A DNA stretch of 64,000 nt from Halpernia frigidisoli (GTDB lineage Bacteria; Bacteroidota; Bacteroidia; Flavobacteriales; Weeksellaceae): contig NZ_FOQT01000002.1 in assembly GCF_900113805.1 (NCBI RefSeq), positions 558,001 to 622,000 of the forward strand, read 5' to 3'. A program made the position numbers and the translations under genes. The notes under the pieces are model-generated. The model did no database searches and was not told the DNA's origin. It worked only from the letters and a program-made list of their open reading frames with translations. Of this stretch, positions 25,210 to 33,402 are shown in pieces. The stretch's first letter is position 1, and each line of letters opens with the position of its first letter.

Positions 25210-26490
25210 ATGAAATTACAACGACGCCGAAAATTAGTACATTATCTAAATATTTTGGATCATCCAATTAAATTTAGCCCTTTTGTATTTAGTAGAAATT
25301 TTTTAATGTGGGCAACTGTTGGTTTGATAGGTGGTTTTATTGCAGCATTGTATTGGATCGCACTTTTATTTTTAACGGACAAAGCACATTTTATTGTAGG
25401 TTGGGAAGTTATTCCATTTATGTCAATTGCTGGACTTCTTGCAGGTTTAATTATTCACTTTATTGGCGACCCTGGTGAGATGCATTTAATAGTTGATAAT
25501 ATTAGATTTAATAAAGGCAAACTTGATCCTAAAAATAATCCTTCTGCTTTTTTATCATCGCTTATTTGCGTTGCGTCAGGCGGAAGTTTGGGACCAGAAG
25601 GTCCGATGGTCCAAATCACAGGTTCTACAGGAACTTGGTTGGGAAAAATTTTCAGATTAAAAGGTGAAGATCTTCGGTCTTTAACGATTGCTGGAATGGC
25701 ATCTGGATTTACTTCGCTTTTTGGCGCGCCACTTGGCGGAAGTCTATTTTCTTTGGAAATTTTGCATCACGAGCACGCCGTTGAATATTACAAAGCGATT
25801 ATTCCGGCGTTGGTTTCCAGTTGTTTTAGTTATGTCGTTTTTGCTTTAATTATTCATTTGGGTTTGGGTGCCACGTGGAATTTGCAAGATTATCAATATT
25901 CAGGTGTTTACGATTTTCTTTACGCGGTTCTTTTTGGTATTTGCGCCACTTTTATTGGCTGGACTTTTATTTATGTAACTAAATTTTTCAAAAAATTATT
26001 TGAAGCCAGACCTTTACCAATTTATATCCAAACTTTAATTGGTGGCATTTTATTGGGAATTATTTCTTATTATGTTCCAATCACGAGATTTTTTGGTCAT
26101 GTCGAAATTAATCAATTAGTAAGTTCAAATTATACTTTTACGATGCTTGTTGTAATTTTAGTATTTAAAATCTTAGCTACTTCAATCACCGTAACTTCAG
26201 GATGGCGCGGTGGATTTATTATTCCGTTATTCTTCGTGGGAACTGCTCTGGGATTAATAATTCACCACATTTTTCCAGAGACCAATTTAACTTTGGCAAT
26301 CGTAAGTTGTATGGCGGCGATAAATTCTTGCGTAACGCGAACGCCGATGAGTACAACGATCTTGCTTGCAACTTTGACTGGATTTACCTTTTTTATTCCG
26401 ATACTTTTTGCGAGTTTGACGGGTTATTTTTTAGCACCTAAAATTCCTTTTATTAGCACACAATCTGAAAAGAAACAAAAACATCTTTGA
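25210..26490 (+). CDS. CLC-type chloride channel/antiporter without CBS domains
   Basis: This 426-residue membrane protein is a compact CLC family member. SGGSLGPEGPMVQITG near residues 117-132 keeps the gating Glu, and SGWRGGFIIPLFFVG near 327-341 is the GxFxP region. The first filter motif (GSGIP) is replaced by DPGEMHLI, so ion selectivity may differ from classical CLCs. No CBS domain follows the membrane part. The two divergent CLC genes are only distantly similar, so this is not a recent duplication. Confidence 0.87.
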   Translation: MKLQRRRKLVHYLNILDHPIKFSPFVFSRNFLMWATVGLIGGFIAALYWIALLFLTDKAHFIVGWEVIPFMSIAGLLAGLIIHFIGDPGEMHLIVDNIRFNKGKLDPKNNPSAFLSSLICVASGGSLGPEGPMVQITGSTGTWLGKIFRLKGEDLRSLTIAGMASGFTSLFGAPLGGSLFSLEILHHEHAVEYYKAIIPALVSSCFSYVVFALIIHLGLGATWNLQDYQYSGVYDFLYAVLFGICATFIGWTFIYVTKFFKKLFEARPLPIYIQTLIGGILLGIISYYVPITRFFGHVEINQLVSSNYTFTMLVVILVFKILATSITVTSGWRGGFIIPLFFVGTALGLIIHHIFPETNLTLAIVSCMAAINSCVTRTPMSTTILLATLTGFTFFIPILFASLTGYFLAPKIPFISTQSEKKQKHL

Positions 26491-26602
26491 TAAATTCTTA
26501 GCGCACGGATTTTACAGATTTTCACAGATTGATTTAAATTTTGTGGAAAAAGTTATTAAACTAAATTCAAACTTCAAAAGATATTGAAAGAAGCGAAAAT
26601 CT

Positions 26603-26680
26603 GCAGCCCGACTTGAGTGGAAATCCTTTTTTTTGCATTTGAAAAAAAAGATTGGGAACGGAAGGCGGAAATGTCTGCCC
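26603..26680 (+). repeat. Structured intergenic repeat, copy 2
   Basis: Outer stem GCAG (26603-26606) with CTGC (26675-26678), second stem CCGACTT with AAGGCGG and a central A-G mismatch, then the conserved GAGTGGA and GGGAACGG, and an apical hairpin AATC-C-T8 paired with A8-GATT. It lies in the plus-strand gap between the CLC gene and sucC. Confidence 0.82.
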
Positions 26681-26754
26681 AAAAAATTATTAAATCCATA
26701 AAATTTTCAATTACTCAATATGGGAAAAAGTGCTTCTTTTTTCTTAAATTTGTA

Positions 26755-26762
26755 AATCCTAA
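26755..26762 (+). promoter_or_regulatory. Probable -7 element for sucC
   Basis: TAAATTTG lies 24 nt before the sucC ATG and matches the Bacteroidota -7 consensus; no clear -33 TTG was found. Confidence 0.5.
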
Positions 26763-26786
26763 AAAAATAATTAATTAAAATAAATT

Positions 26787-27980
26787 ATGAATCTTCACGA
26801 ATATCAATCGAAAGAACTTCTTGCTAAATATGGCGTTAGAATACAACGTGGACACGTTGCCAACACTGTAGAGGAAGCGGAAAAAGCAGCACAACAATTA
26901 TCTGACGAAACTGGCGCAAAAGCGTGGGTTGTGAAAGCGCAGGTGCATGCAGGTGGACGTGGAAAAGGTGGCGGTGTGAAATTCTCGCCAACTATGGAAA
27001 AGTTGAAGGAAAACGCAGGGAATATTCTTGGAATGCAGTTGGTAACGCCACAAACTTCGGCTGAAGGTAAGAAAGTGAGCATGGTTTTGGTGGCTGAAGA
27101 TGTTTACTATCCTGGTGAAACTGAAACAAAAGAATTTTATGTTTCTGTTCTTTTAGACAGAGCGCAAGGAAAAAATATGATCGTTTATTCTACAGAAGGT
27201 GGAATGGACATTGAGCACGTTGCGGAAGTTACGCCACATTTGATTCACAATGAAGTGGTTGATCCTGCAGTTGGATTGCAAGGTTTCCAAGCGAGAAAAA
27301 TTGCTTTTAATTTAGGTTTGGAAGGTGAGGCTTTTAAAGATTTTACAAAATTTATCGTGTCTCTTTACAACGCTTATGTTGGAATTGATGCTTCTTTGTT
27401 TGAAATTAATCCGGTTTTAAAAACGTCTGATAATAAAATAATTGCGGTTGATGCTAAAGTTTCTTTAGATGATAATGCACTTTTCCGTCATAAAGATTTG
27501 GCAGCATTGCGAGATACACGTGAAGAAGATGCCACAGAAGTTGAAGCAGGTGAAGCGGGATTAAATTTCGTGAAACTTGACGGAAACGTTGGTTGCATGG
27601 TAAATGGTGCAGGTTTGGCGATGGCGACAATGGATATTATTAAATTATCTGGTGGAAATCCAGCGAATTTCTTAGACGTTGGTGGAACTGCAGATGCTGA
27701 AAGAGTTCAAAAAGCGTTTGGAATTATTTTGCAAGACAAAAATGTGAAAGCCATTTTAATTAATATTTTTGGTGGGATTGTACGTTGTGACAGAGTTGCA
27801 CAAGGAATTGTGGATGCTTACAAAGCAATGGGAAGCCTTCCTGTTCCTTTGATCGTAAGACTTCAGGGAACTAATGCTGTTGAAGCAAAACAATTAATTG
27901 ATGACTCCGGTTTGCCGGTTCACTCTGCGATTACTTTGGAAGAAGCGGCAGATAAAGTGAAAGAGGTTTTAGGAAACTAA
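26787..27980 (+). CDS. sucC: Succinate-CoA ligase, beta subunit
   Basis: This 397-residue protein is the nucleotide-binding subunit of succinyl-CoA synthetase in the citric acid cycle. It opens with MNLHEYQSKELLAKYGV, has the ATP-grasp block VKAQVHAGGRGKGGGVK near residues 50-66, the metal/nucleotide region DASLFEINPVLKT near 202-214, and the CoA-ligase block LDVGGTADAERVQKAF near 297-312. GGIVRCDRVAQG follows. The sucD partner is not adjacent, as is often the case in Bacteroidota. A hairpin terminator follows. Confidence 0.95.
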   Translation: MNLHEYQSKELLAKYGVRIQRGHVANTVEEAEKAAQQLSDETGAKAWVVKAQVHAGGRGKGGGVKFSPTMEKLKENAGNILGMQLVTPQTSAEGKKVSMVLVAEDVYYPGETETKEFYVSVLLDRAQGKNMIVYSTEGGMDIEHVAEVTPHLIHNEVVDPAVGLQGFQARKIAFNLGLEGEAFKDFTKFIVSLYNAYVGIDASLFEINPVLKTSDNKIIAVDAKVSLDDNALFRHKDLAALRDTREEDATEVEAGEAGLNFVKLDGNVGCMVNGAGLAMATMDIIKLSGGNPANFLDVGGTADAERVQKAFGIILQDKNVKAILINIFGGIVRCDRVAQGIVDAYKAMGSLPVPLIVRLQGTNAVEAKQLIDDSGLPVHSAITLEEAADKVKEVLGN

Positions 27981-28004
27981 ATTTCAATCTTAAAAATATA
28001 TTTA

Positions 28005-28032
28005 AAGAAGATCAATTTTGGTCTTCTTTTTT
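28005..28032 (+). terminator. Rho-independent terminator of sucC
   Basis: A stem of about 10 bp (aaagaagatc with ggtcttcttt, one wobble) with a short loop and a following T run ends the sucC transcript. Confidence 0.75.
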
Positions 28033-28080
28033 CATTGGTAGAATTGATAAATAATTTTTTAAATTTAAAATAATATTCAA

Positions 28081-28166
28081 ATTTTATCAAAAATATTTCC
28101 CCGACCCTAAAGGGAGTATTTTTGATAAAATTTGTGAGAAATTTTCCTCCCTTTAGGGTCGGGGAA
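28081..28166. repeat. Two interleaved perfect inverted repeats
   Basis: Inverted repeat A is 15 bp (28081-28095 with 28117-28131). Inverted repeat B is 19 bp (28097-28115 with 28148-28166; core ccgaccctaaaggga). The left arm of B lies in the loop of A, so the order is A, B, A', B', a pseudoknot-like layout. No T run follows directly. Confidence 0.85.
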
Positions 28167-28230
28167 AGAAAATTTATTTATTGTGAAACTTAAAAGAACA
28201 AATTAAAATTAGCCCTTAATAACAAAAAAT

Positions 28231-28521
28231 ATGGAATTCATAAATAACAAAAACGGCCACGGCGGTTTTATTACATTAAATAAAGAAGCAGATGAAGTTG
28301 GAAGATTGACTTACACCATTTTTCCGGATGAAAATAAACTGATCATTTCTTTTGTATTGGTTCATCCGAAATTTGAAGGTCGTGGAATGGGAAAATATTT
28401 GGTGGAAGATGCAATTAAATTTGCACGCGAAAACAACTGGAAAGTTTATCCACATTGCAGTTACGCAAGATCGGTTATGAAAAGAATGAATGATTTAGAA
28501 GATATTTTGCTAGAAAGTTAA
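28231..28521 (+). CDS. Small GNAT-fold N-acetyltransferase (YidJ-like)
   Basis: This 96-residue protein matches the short GCN5-related N-acetyltransferase family PF14542. FVLVHPKFEGRGMGKYLVEDAIKFARE near residues 48-74 is the acetyl-CoA-binding segment, with RGMGKYLV as the pyrophosphate loop, and VYPHCSYARSVMKR follows with the family Cys. Substrates of this family are unknown. It converges on the glycosyltransferase gene and the two stop regions overlap by 12 nt. Confidence 0.82.
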   Translation: MEFINNKNGHGGFITLNKEADEVGRLTYTIFPDENKLIISFVLVHPKFEGRGMGKYLVEDAIKFARENNWKVYPHCSYARSVMKRMNDLEDILLES

Positions 28522-29481
28522 GACTTCATTAAGTATAATTTCTTCGGTATTATCAGGATAATCAACCAAAATATTTTGGTAAGAATTAACCCAATCTGAA
28601 ATTTCTTTTACATCTAAAATTTTGGAATTGCTAATTCCCATTTCACTTAAAGCAAAAGCGTTGCATTCTTGCTCATATTGATTATGAATTGGGATTACGA
28701 ATAGTTTTTTATTCATAAAAAGTGCTTCGGCGGGACCTTCAAAACCTGCATTACAGAGAATTCCCTCGCAGTTTTCAAAAGAATTTAAAAAATGGAATTC
28801 ATCAATCGGGAAAATTTCTACATTATTTTGTCTTGATTGAATTTTTGCATATTTCGAAAACACTTTCCATTGAACTGGAATTTGGTTTAAAACTTTGAGA
28901 ATGTTTTCATCAGAAAAACTTGGTAGATAAACGATGTAAAATCCTTTTTTACTTGGATCTAAATTTCTTATTTTTCTTCTAATAACAGGTTTTTTAATTT
29001 GAGGATTGTAATTGTCAAAGTGAAACCCAATTTTATTTTTACTTGGTGCGTAATATTTTAAAATAAATTCGCCTAAAAAATCTTTTGATTTCGGTTTTGG
29101 CGTTTCTTTAAAACTCATTGATGCCTGATGACTGAGTTCAAGCATTTTTAAATTTCGCAATTTACAAGCCCACGCTGTTAAAGGTTCATAATCGTTTATT
29201 ATTAAATCATATTGATTTAAATTAATTTCTCTTATCGCCTTAAATGCAAATGAGAAATTATTTTCAAAAAATGTTTTTTTATAGGAAATTCCACCGCTCT
29301 TATTATATAATAACGAAATCCCTTTGTACTGAAAATCAATTGGGAAATCTGTTTTTAACTGAGACTGATGACCGCTTATTAAAGTACCAACTTCCGCATA
29401 TTTTTTTAAAATTGGAATAATTTCCTGTGCTCTTGCAACATGTCCGTTTCCCGTTCCTTGAAAAGCATATAGAACCTTCAT
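28510..29481 (-). CDS. Glycosyltransferase, GT28/MJ1255-like fold
   Basis: The chosen ATG at 29481 gives 323 residues starting MKVLYAFQGTGNGHVARAQE, one nucleotide after the upstream stop; an upstream TTG at 29490 would add three residues. The N-terminal GTGNGHVARA loop and the C-terminal CNAGFEGPAEALFMNKKLFVIP block, quoted in part as CNAGFEGPAEAL near residue 248, are the acceptor and nucleotide-sugar sites of GT-B enzymes such as MurG-like and MJ1255-like proteins. The acceptor is unknown. Pairing with an LpxH-like phosphoesterase suggests a lipid or envelope glycan substrate, which is inference. Confidence 0.75.
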   Translation of the reverse strand: MKVLYAFQGTGNGHVARAQEIIPILKKYAEVGTLISGHQSQLKTDFPIDFQYKGISLLYNKSGGISYKKTFFENNFSFAFKAIREINLNQYDLIINDYEPLTAWACKLRNLKMLELSHQASMSFKETPKPKSKDFLGEFILKYYAPSKNKIGFHFDNYNPQIKKPVIRRKIRNLDPSKKGFYIVYLPSFSDENILKVLNQIPVQWKVFSKYAKIQSRQNNVEIFPIDEFHFLNSFENCEGILCNAGFEGPAEALFMNKKLFVIPIHNQYEQECNAFALSEMGISNSKILDVKEISDWVNSYQNILVDYPDNTEEIILNEVLTF

Positions 29482-29482
29482 A

Positions 29483-30307
29483 TTAAGCAAATTGAGTTAC
29501 AATTTTCAAAAGTTCATCGTTGCTTATGTCGGGAATATCATCTTGTTCTTCATTTATAAATAAATGTTTATTTTCTTCATAATAGAAAATTTCCCAACTA
29601 CCATTATTGTATTCTAATGCAGAAAGATTTTCTATCCAGTCACCGGAATTTAAATAAATGCAAGAACCGTTTTTATTATAGACTTCTCGAATTTGTGGTT
29701 GGTGAATGTGACCGCAGATTACATAATCGTAACCGTTATCAATTGCAAGTTCGGAAGCAGTCAACTCAAAATCACCGATAAATTTGACGGCTTTTTTAAC
29801 GTTACTTTTAATTTTTTTTGAAAATGAATATTTTTCTTTACCCATTTTTTCTAAAAACCAATTAATAAGCGTGTTTATCAAAATTAACAAATCGTAACCT
29901 TTTCCGCCTAATTTTGCGAGCCATTTAGAATGTTGAACTGAAGCATCAAAAACATCACCATGGAATATCCAGATTTTTTTTCCATTCAATTCTAAACAAA
30001 GCTTATTACAGAGTTTTAATTTACCTAATTTAAAATCAGTGAATTTCCGAAACATTTCATCGTGATTCCCAGTAATGTAAAAAATACCGGTCTTTTTTGA
30101 GGCAAAAGAAATTATTTTCTTAATTACTTTTAAATGAGATTTGGGAAAATAAGATTTTTTGAATTGCCAGATGTCAATAATATCACCATTCAACACTAAT
30201 GTTTTGGGATTTATCGAATTTAAATATTTTAATAATTCTTTAGCCTTACATCCATAAGTTCCTAAATGTACATCTGAAATAACTACCAATTCTACATTTC
30301 GCTTCAT
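29483..30307 (-). CDS. LpxH-like metallophosphoesterase
   Basis: The calcineurin-type phosphoesterase motifs are all present: DVHLG, GDIID, TGNHDE, HGDVFD and CGHIHQP. The spacing and the sequence KSHLKVIKK resemble the UDP-2,3-diacylglucosamine diphosphatase family of lipid A synthesis. I chose ATG 30307 (274 residues), because the protein then starts MKRNVELVVISDVHLG as in relatives; an ATG at 30358 would add 17 residues of low-complexity sequence. It is translationally coupled to the glycosyltransferase downstream. Some family members in Bacteroidota act on other substrates, so no symbol is given. Confidence 0.8.
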   Translation of the reverse strand: MKRNVELVVISDVHLGTYGCKAKELLKYLNSINPKTLVLNGDIIDIWQFKKSYFPKSHLKVIKKIISFASKKTGIFYITGNHDEMFRKFTDFKLGKLKLCNKLCLELNGKKIWIFHGDVFDASVQHSKWLAKLGGKGYDLLILINTLINWFLEKMGKEKYSFSKKIKSNVKKAVKFIGDFELTASELAIDNGYDYVICGHIHQPQIREVYNKNGSCIYLNSGDWIENLSALEYNNGSWEIFYYEENKHLFINEEQDDIPDISNDELLKIVTQFA

Positions 30308-30454
30308 TTGCAAATATTTATTTGTATTTGAATTGTCAACTTTAATCGCGTTTCGCAATTTTTAATAACTTAAAAACGAATTGCGATTTCAGTCACGATT
30401 TTATACAAAGAAACTACTTGCTTATTAATTAAATATTAATTGAATATTATTTTT

Positions 30455-31195
30455 CTAAATGATTTCGAGAAGTTCGTCTGTTATTTCCATATTATGATAA
30501 ACATTTTGTACATCATCATCTTCTTCAAAACGATCAAGCATTTTCATATTAACTTTAAACTGCTCTTCTGTAACTTCTTTTGTGTTATTTGGAATTCTTT
30601 GTAAGTCACCACTTTTAATCTCAATTTTTAAATCATCAAGTTTATGTGACATCGCACCGAAATCTTCGAACGCTGTAGTTACTAAAACTTCATTTTCATC
30701 CTGATCTATATCTTCTGCTCCAGCATCGATCATTTCCATTTCAAAATCATCCCAATCAGAATTTACCGCAGATTTTTCTAAACTAAATATGCCTTTTCTA
30801 TCAAAGATAAAAGCCAATTCACCATTCTTACCTAGATTACCATCAAATTTATTAAAGATAGCGCGAACATTAGCAACGGTCCTGGTTGAATTATTGGTAG
30901 TACATTCAACAAAAAACGCGACACCGCCCTGTCCATAACCTTCGTAAGTAATTTCTTCATAATTTTCCGCATCTGCTCCACTTGCCTTTTTAATAGCACG
31001 TTCAACATTGTCTTTTGGCATGTTTGCACCTTTTGCATTTCTGATACAGTGGCGGAGCGCAGGATTCGCTTCCGGATCAGGACCTCCGGCTTTTACCGCT
31101 AATGCAATGTCTTTGCCTATTTTCGAAAATGTTTTAGCCATCTTATCCCATCTGGCCATTTTTGAAGCTTTTCTGTATTCAAATGCTCTTCCCAT
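30455..31195 (-). CDS. YebC/PmpR family protein
   Basis: This 246-residue protein has the complete YebC fold. MGRAFEYRKASKMARWDKMAK replaces the usual opening of the family, and the block NPALRHCIRNAKGANMPKDN near 45-64 and YEGYGQGGVAFFVECTTNN near 84-102 are diagnostic. YebC proteins are described as DNA-binding regulators and, more recently, as factors that help ribosomes through difficult sequences such as proline runs. It is a single-gene unit with a -7 element upstream and a terminator of the next gene between. Confidence 0.9.
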   Translation of the reverse strand: MGRAFEYRKASKMARWDKMAKTFSKIGKDIALAVKAGGPDPEANPALRHCIRNAKGANMPKDNVERAIKKASGADAENYEEITYEGYGQGGVAFFVECTTNNSTRTVANVRAIFNKFDGNLGKNGELAFIFDRKGIFSLEKSAVNSDWDDFEMEMIDAGAEDIDQDENEVLVTTAFEDFGAMSHKLDDLKIEIKSGDLQRIPNNTKEVTEEQFKVNMKMLDRFEEDDDVQNVYHNMEITDELLEII

Positions 31196-31214
31196 TGTAA
31201 TTTTTATATTTGTG

Positions 31215-31222
31215 CAAATTTA
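31215..31222 (-). promoter_or_regulatory. Probable -7 element for the yebC-like gene
   Basis: Minus-strand TAAATTTG lies about 20 nt before the ATG at 31195 and matches the Bacteroidota -7 consensus. Confidence 0.5.
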
Positions 31223-31236
31223 CATAAAAACCAAAA

Positions 31237-31265
31237 AAAAACGCTCTCAAAATTTAGAGCGTTTT
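31237..31265 (-). terminator. Rho-independent terminator of the ompA-like gene
   Basis: A 10-bp stem (aaaacgctct with agagcgtttt) lies 23 nt after the OmpA stop; on the minus strand a T run follows it. Confidence 0.85.
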
Positions 31266-31287
31266 CTTTATTAATTAAAAAGAAATG

Positions 31288-32781
31288 TTATTTTCTTTTT
31301 TTCATTGGAGCTTTTTTCTTCATTGGAGCTTTTTTAACTACAACTGGCATATCAGATTTATCCATTGCATCAAAAGCAGCTTGATCAACAGCAGTAACAA
31401 CGACTTTTCTGTCAGCCATTCTTTCAGCATCTGATGCAGTTTCAGCAACCATTGCGTTTGCTTCACCAAAACCTTTAGATTTCAATTGACTTGTTGCAAC
31501 ACCTCTTGCTTCTAAAGCAGCAACTACACTTGCAGCTCTTTCTCTAGAAAGTTTTAAATTGTATGCGTCAGAACCTTTTTTATCAGTTTCACCTGTTACT
31601 AAGAAAGTTCCACCATTTGAAGATTTAACGATACTTGCAGCCTGATCTAATTTGTCAGAAGATTCTGGTCTTAAAGTAGCTTTGTTAAAGTTAAAGAAAA
31701 TACCTTTAAGAGCTCCTGTAGCATCATCTGCGTAAGCTGATTGTGGTTTTGGACATCCGTTGTACTCAGGTAAACCTGGAACTGTAGGACATGCATCATC
31801 TTTATCTAAAATTCCGTCACCATCAGTATCTGGCCATGGACAACCTTTGTTTTCAACTGGACCTGCAACTGTAGGACAAGCATCATCTTTATCTAATACA
31901 CCATCGCCGTCAGTATCTGGCCAAGGACAACCGTCATTTTCTGCAGGACCTGCAACATCGATACATTTGTCAACTTTATCAAATACACCGTCGCCGTCAG
32001 TATCTGGACAACCATTAAATTCTGGATTAGTTGAAGCAATACCTGGAGTATCTGGACAAGCATCGTCTTTATCTAAGATACCATCTTTGTCTCTGTCTGT
32101 ATTTCCAAATCTAAATAATAAGGAAGCAGAAGCTTGCCAAAAGTTTGAAACTGTAGATTTGTCAGTTGGTGTTGAAACATAATCACCTTGTACACCTACA
32201 CCGAAATTTTTTGTAAACCAAAAATTTGATCCAATACCAGTAGATAATGTAAAGTGATCAGCCTTACCTGTTTTGTTACCATCCTCATCATAATTAGCGT
32301 TAACCATACCATTAACATCAGTTCTCGGGAAAGTTAATCCTGTATAATCATGTCTTAGGTAGTTACCACCAACTCTAACATAAGGATCAAACCAAGAATC
32401 TTCACTCCAAAGTCCATTAACTTTAAATTGAAGACCTAAACCTGTCATCAGAAAAAATTCTTTACCATAGTTGAATCTTTTGTTATCAACGTTACCAACA
32501 GTTGTTTGCCAGTCAATAACTAAAAATTTATTGATGTTTCTTGCAACAGTCAGTTTTGATAATGGAGGTGTAATTGAAAAGTTACCAATTCTGTACAAGT
32601 CGCCTTGACTTTTACCGCCAAAAGCAGTTGATAGAACATCTCCAGCCTTGCCTCCTGCCGCAATATGGTTCTCTGCATGAGCACCTATTCCAATAAGCCA
32701 CGGGTTTGTCGTAGTCTGGGCGAAAACAGTAGAGGCCACAGTTAGTGCCAATGCTGAAATTCCTAATTTTAGATTTTTCAT
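31288..32781 (-). CDS. OmpA-family outer-membrane protein with TSP3 calcium repeats
   Basis: This 497-residue protein has a signal peptide (residues 1-21, ending STVFA) and an N-terminal beta-barrel of about 200 residues. Residues about 228-345 hold thrombospondin type-3 repeats with Asp-rich calcium loops (DTDGDGVLDKDDACP and variants) separated by Pro/Gly/Cys linkers. The OmpA peptidoglycan-binding domain follows (about 355-465, with NLKLSRERAASVVAALEARGV). The tail is strongly basic, with repeats of KKAPM. It is probably an abundant structural protein linking outer membrane and peptidoglycan. Confidence 0.92.
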   Translation of the reverse strand: MKNLKLGISALALTVASTVFAQTTTNPWLIGIGAHAENHIAAGGKAGDVLSTAFGGKSQGDLYRIGNFSITPPLSKLTVARNINKFLVIDWQTTVGNVDNKRFNYGKEFFLMTGLGLQFKVNGLWSEDSWFDPYVRVGGNYLRHDYTGLTFPRTDVNGMVNANYDEDGNKTGKADHFTLSTGIGSNFWFTKNFGVGVQGDYVSTPTDKSTVSNFWQASASLLFRFGNTDRDKDGILDKDDACPDTPGIASTNPEFNGCPDTDGDGVFDKVDKCIDVAGPAENDGCPWPDTDGDGVLDKDDACPTVAGPVENKGCPWPDTDGDGILDKDDACPTVPGLPEYNGCPKPQSAYADDATGALKGIFFNFNKATLRPESSDKLDQAASIVKSSNGGTFLVTGETDKKGSDAYNLKLSRERAASVVAALEARGVATSQLKSKGFGEANAMVAETASDAERMADRKVVVTAVDQAAFDAMDKSDMPVVVKKAPMKKKAPMKKRK

Positions 32782-32810
32782 AGAATTAAATGATTAAATA
32801 ATTGATAATG

Positions 32811-32842
32811 CAAAATAAATATAATTTTTCCTTATACACAAA
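32811..32842 (-). promoter_or_regulatory. Probable promoter of the ompA-like gene
   Basis: On the minus strand TTTG (32839-32842) is followed after 21 nt by TATTTTG (32811-32817), close to the Bacteroidota -33/-7 pattern, about 30 nt before the start codon. Confidence 0.4.
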
Positions 32843-32858
32843 GATTTACAGAGTTTTT

Positions 32859-33317
32859 TTAACTTTTCTTTAATACTCTTTGTAAACTCCGTTTACTTTC
32901 ACGGTCTTTAATGCTTTCCCTTTTGTCAAACAATTTCTTCCCTTTTCCTACTGCTATTAATATCTTAGCACGTCCTGCGTCATTTATATACAATTTTAAA
33001 GGTACAATTGTATTTCCAACGTCATTCATCTTTTTGTTAAATTTTAACATTTCCTTTTTGTGCAGTAACAACTTTCGTTCCCTTTTGGCCTTATGATTAT
33101 AAAAGGTACCCAACTTATATTCTTCAATGCTCATATTTATTATATATAACTCATTATCAGTAAATTGACAAAAAGATTCTGTGATGGAAGCTTTAGAACT
33201 TCTAAGGGATTTAATTTCTGTACCTGTAAGAACAACTCCTGCCTCTACTTCATCGGACAGCTCATATTCAAAGCGGGCACGCTTATTTAAGATGGTAACT
33301 GATTTCTGTATTTTCAT
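32859..33317 (-). CDS. smpB: SsrA-binding protein SmpB
   Basis: Starting at ATG 33317 the product has 152 residues, the normal SmpB length, and begins MKIQKSVTILNKRARFEYEL; an open frame continues upstream to 33401 but is not conserved-looking. The OB-fold block VLTGTEIKSLRSSKASITESFC and HKAKRERKLLLHK are typical. The C-terminal tail is basic and ends with RDRESKRSLQRVLKKS-like sequence that would insert in the mRNA channel. SmpB brings tmRNA to stalled ribosomes. It is divergent from an ABC-F gene with overlapping promoters. Confidence 0.95.
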   Translation of the reverse strand: MKIQKSVTILNKRARFEYELSDEVEAGVVLTGTEIKSLRSSKASITESFCQFTDNELYIINMSIEEYKLGTFYNHKAKRERKLLLHKKEMLKFNKKMNDVGNTIVPLKLYINDAGRAKILIAVGKGKKLFDKRESIKDRESKRSLQRVLKKS

Positions 33318-33374
33318 TTCTTTGCATTTTAAGGCAACCATAACGTTGTCCTTTATAATATATCTAAATTTTCG

Positions 33375-33393
33375 TACTTTTGCGCCAAATTTA
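33375..33393. promoter_or_regulatory. Overlapping divergent -7 elements for smpB and ABC-F
   Basis: Plus-strand TACTTTTG (33375-33382) serves the ABC-F gene at 33403; minus-strand TAAATTTG (33386-33393) serves smpB at 33317. The elements are 3 nt apart, so the two polymerases would compete and the RNA 5' ends would overlap. Confidence 0.6.
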
Positions 33394-33402
33394 CAAAACA
33401 AA

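Larger units (their letters stand above)
26491..26786. other. Intergenic region before sucC
   Basis: It holds a degenerate acagatttt-type low-complexity stretch (about 26512-26535), copy 2 of the structured repeat (26603-26680) and the sucC -7 element. No gene was seen. Confidence 0.5.

Noticed and set aside
31760-32182. 140-residue repetitive plus-strand frame rich in Ser and Pro
   Set aside because: It is the antisense reading of the TSP3 calcium repeats of the OmpA-like gene, which explains its repeats.
33318-33401. 28-residue N-terminal extension of SmpB
   Set aside because: SmpB proteins begin at the KxxxxILNKRARFEY region; the extension crosses the probable promoter.
33181-33402. 74-residue N-terminal extension of the second ABC-F protein
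   Set aside because: It would cover the smpB start on the opposite strand and both promoters; the ABC fold begins exactly at ATG 33403.
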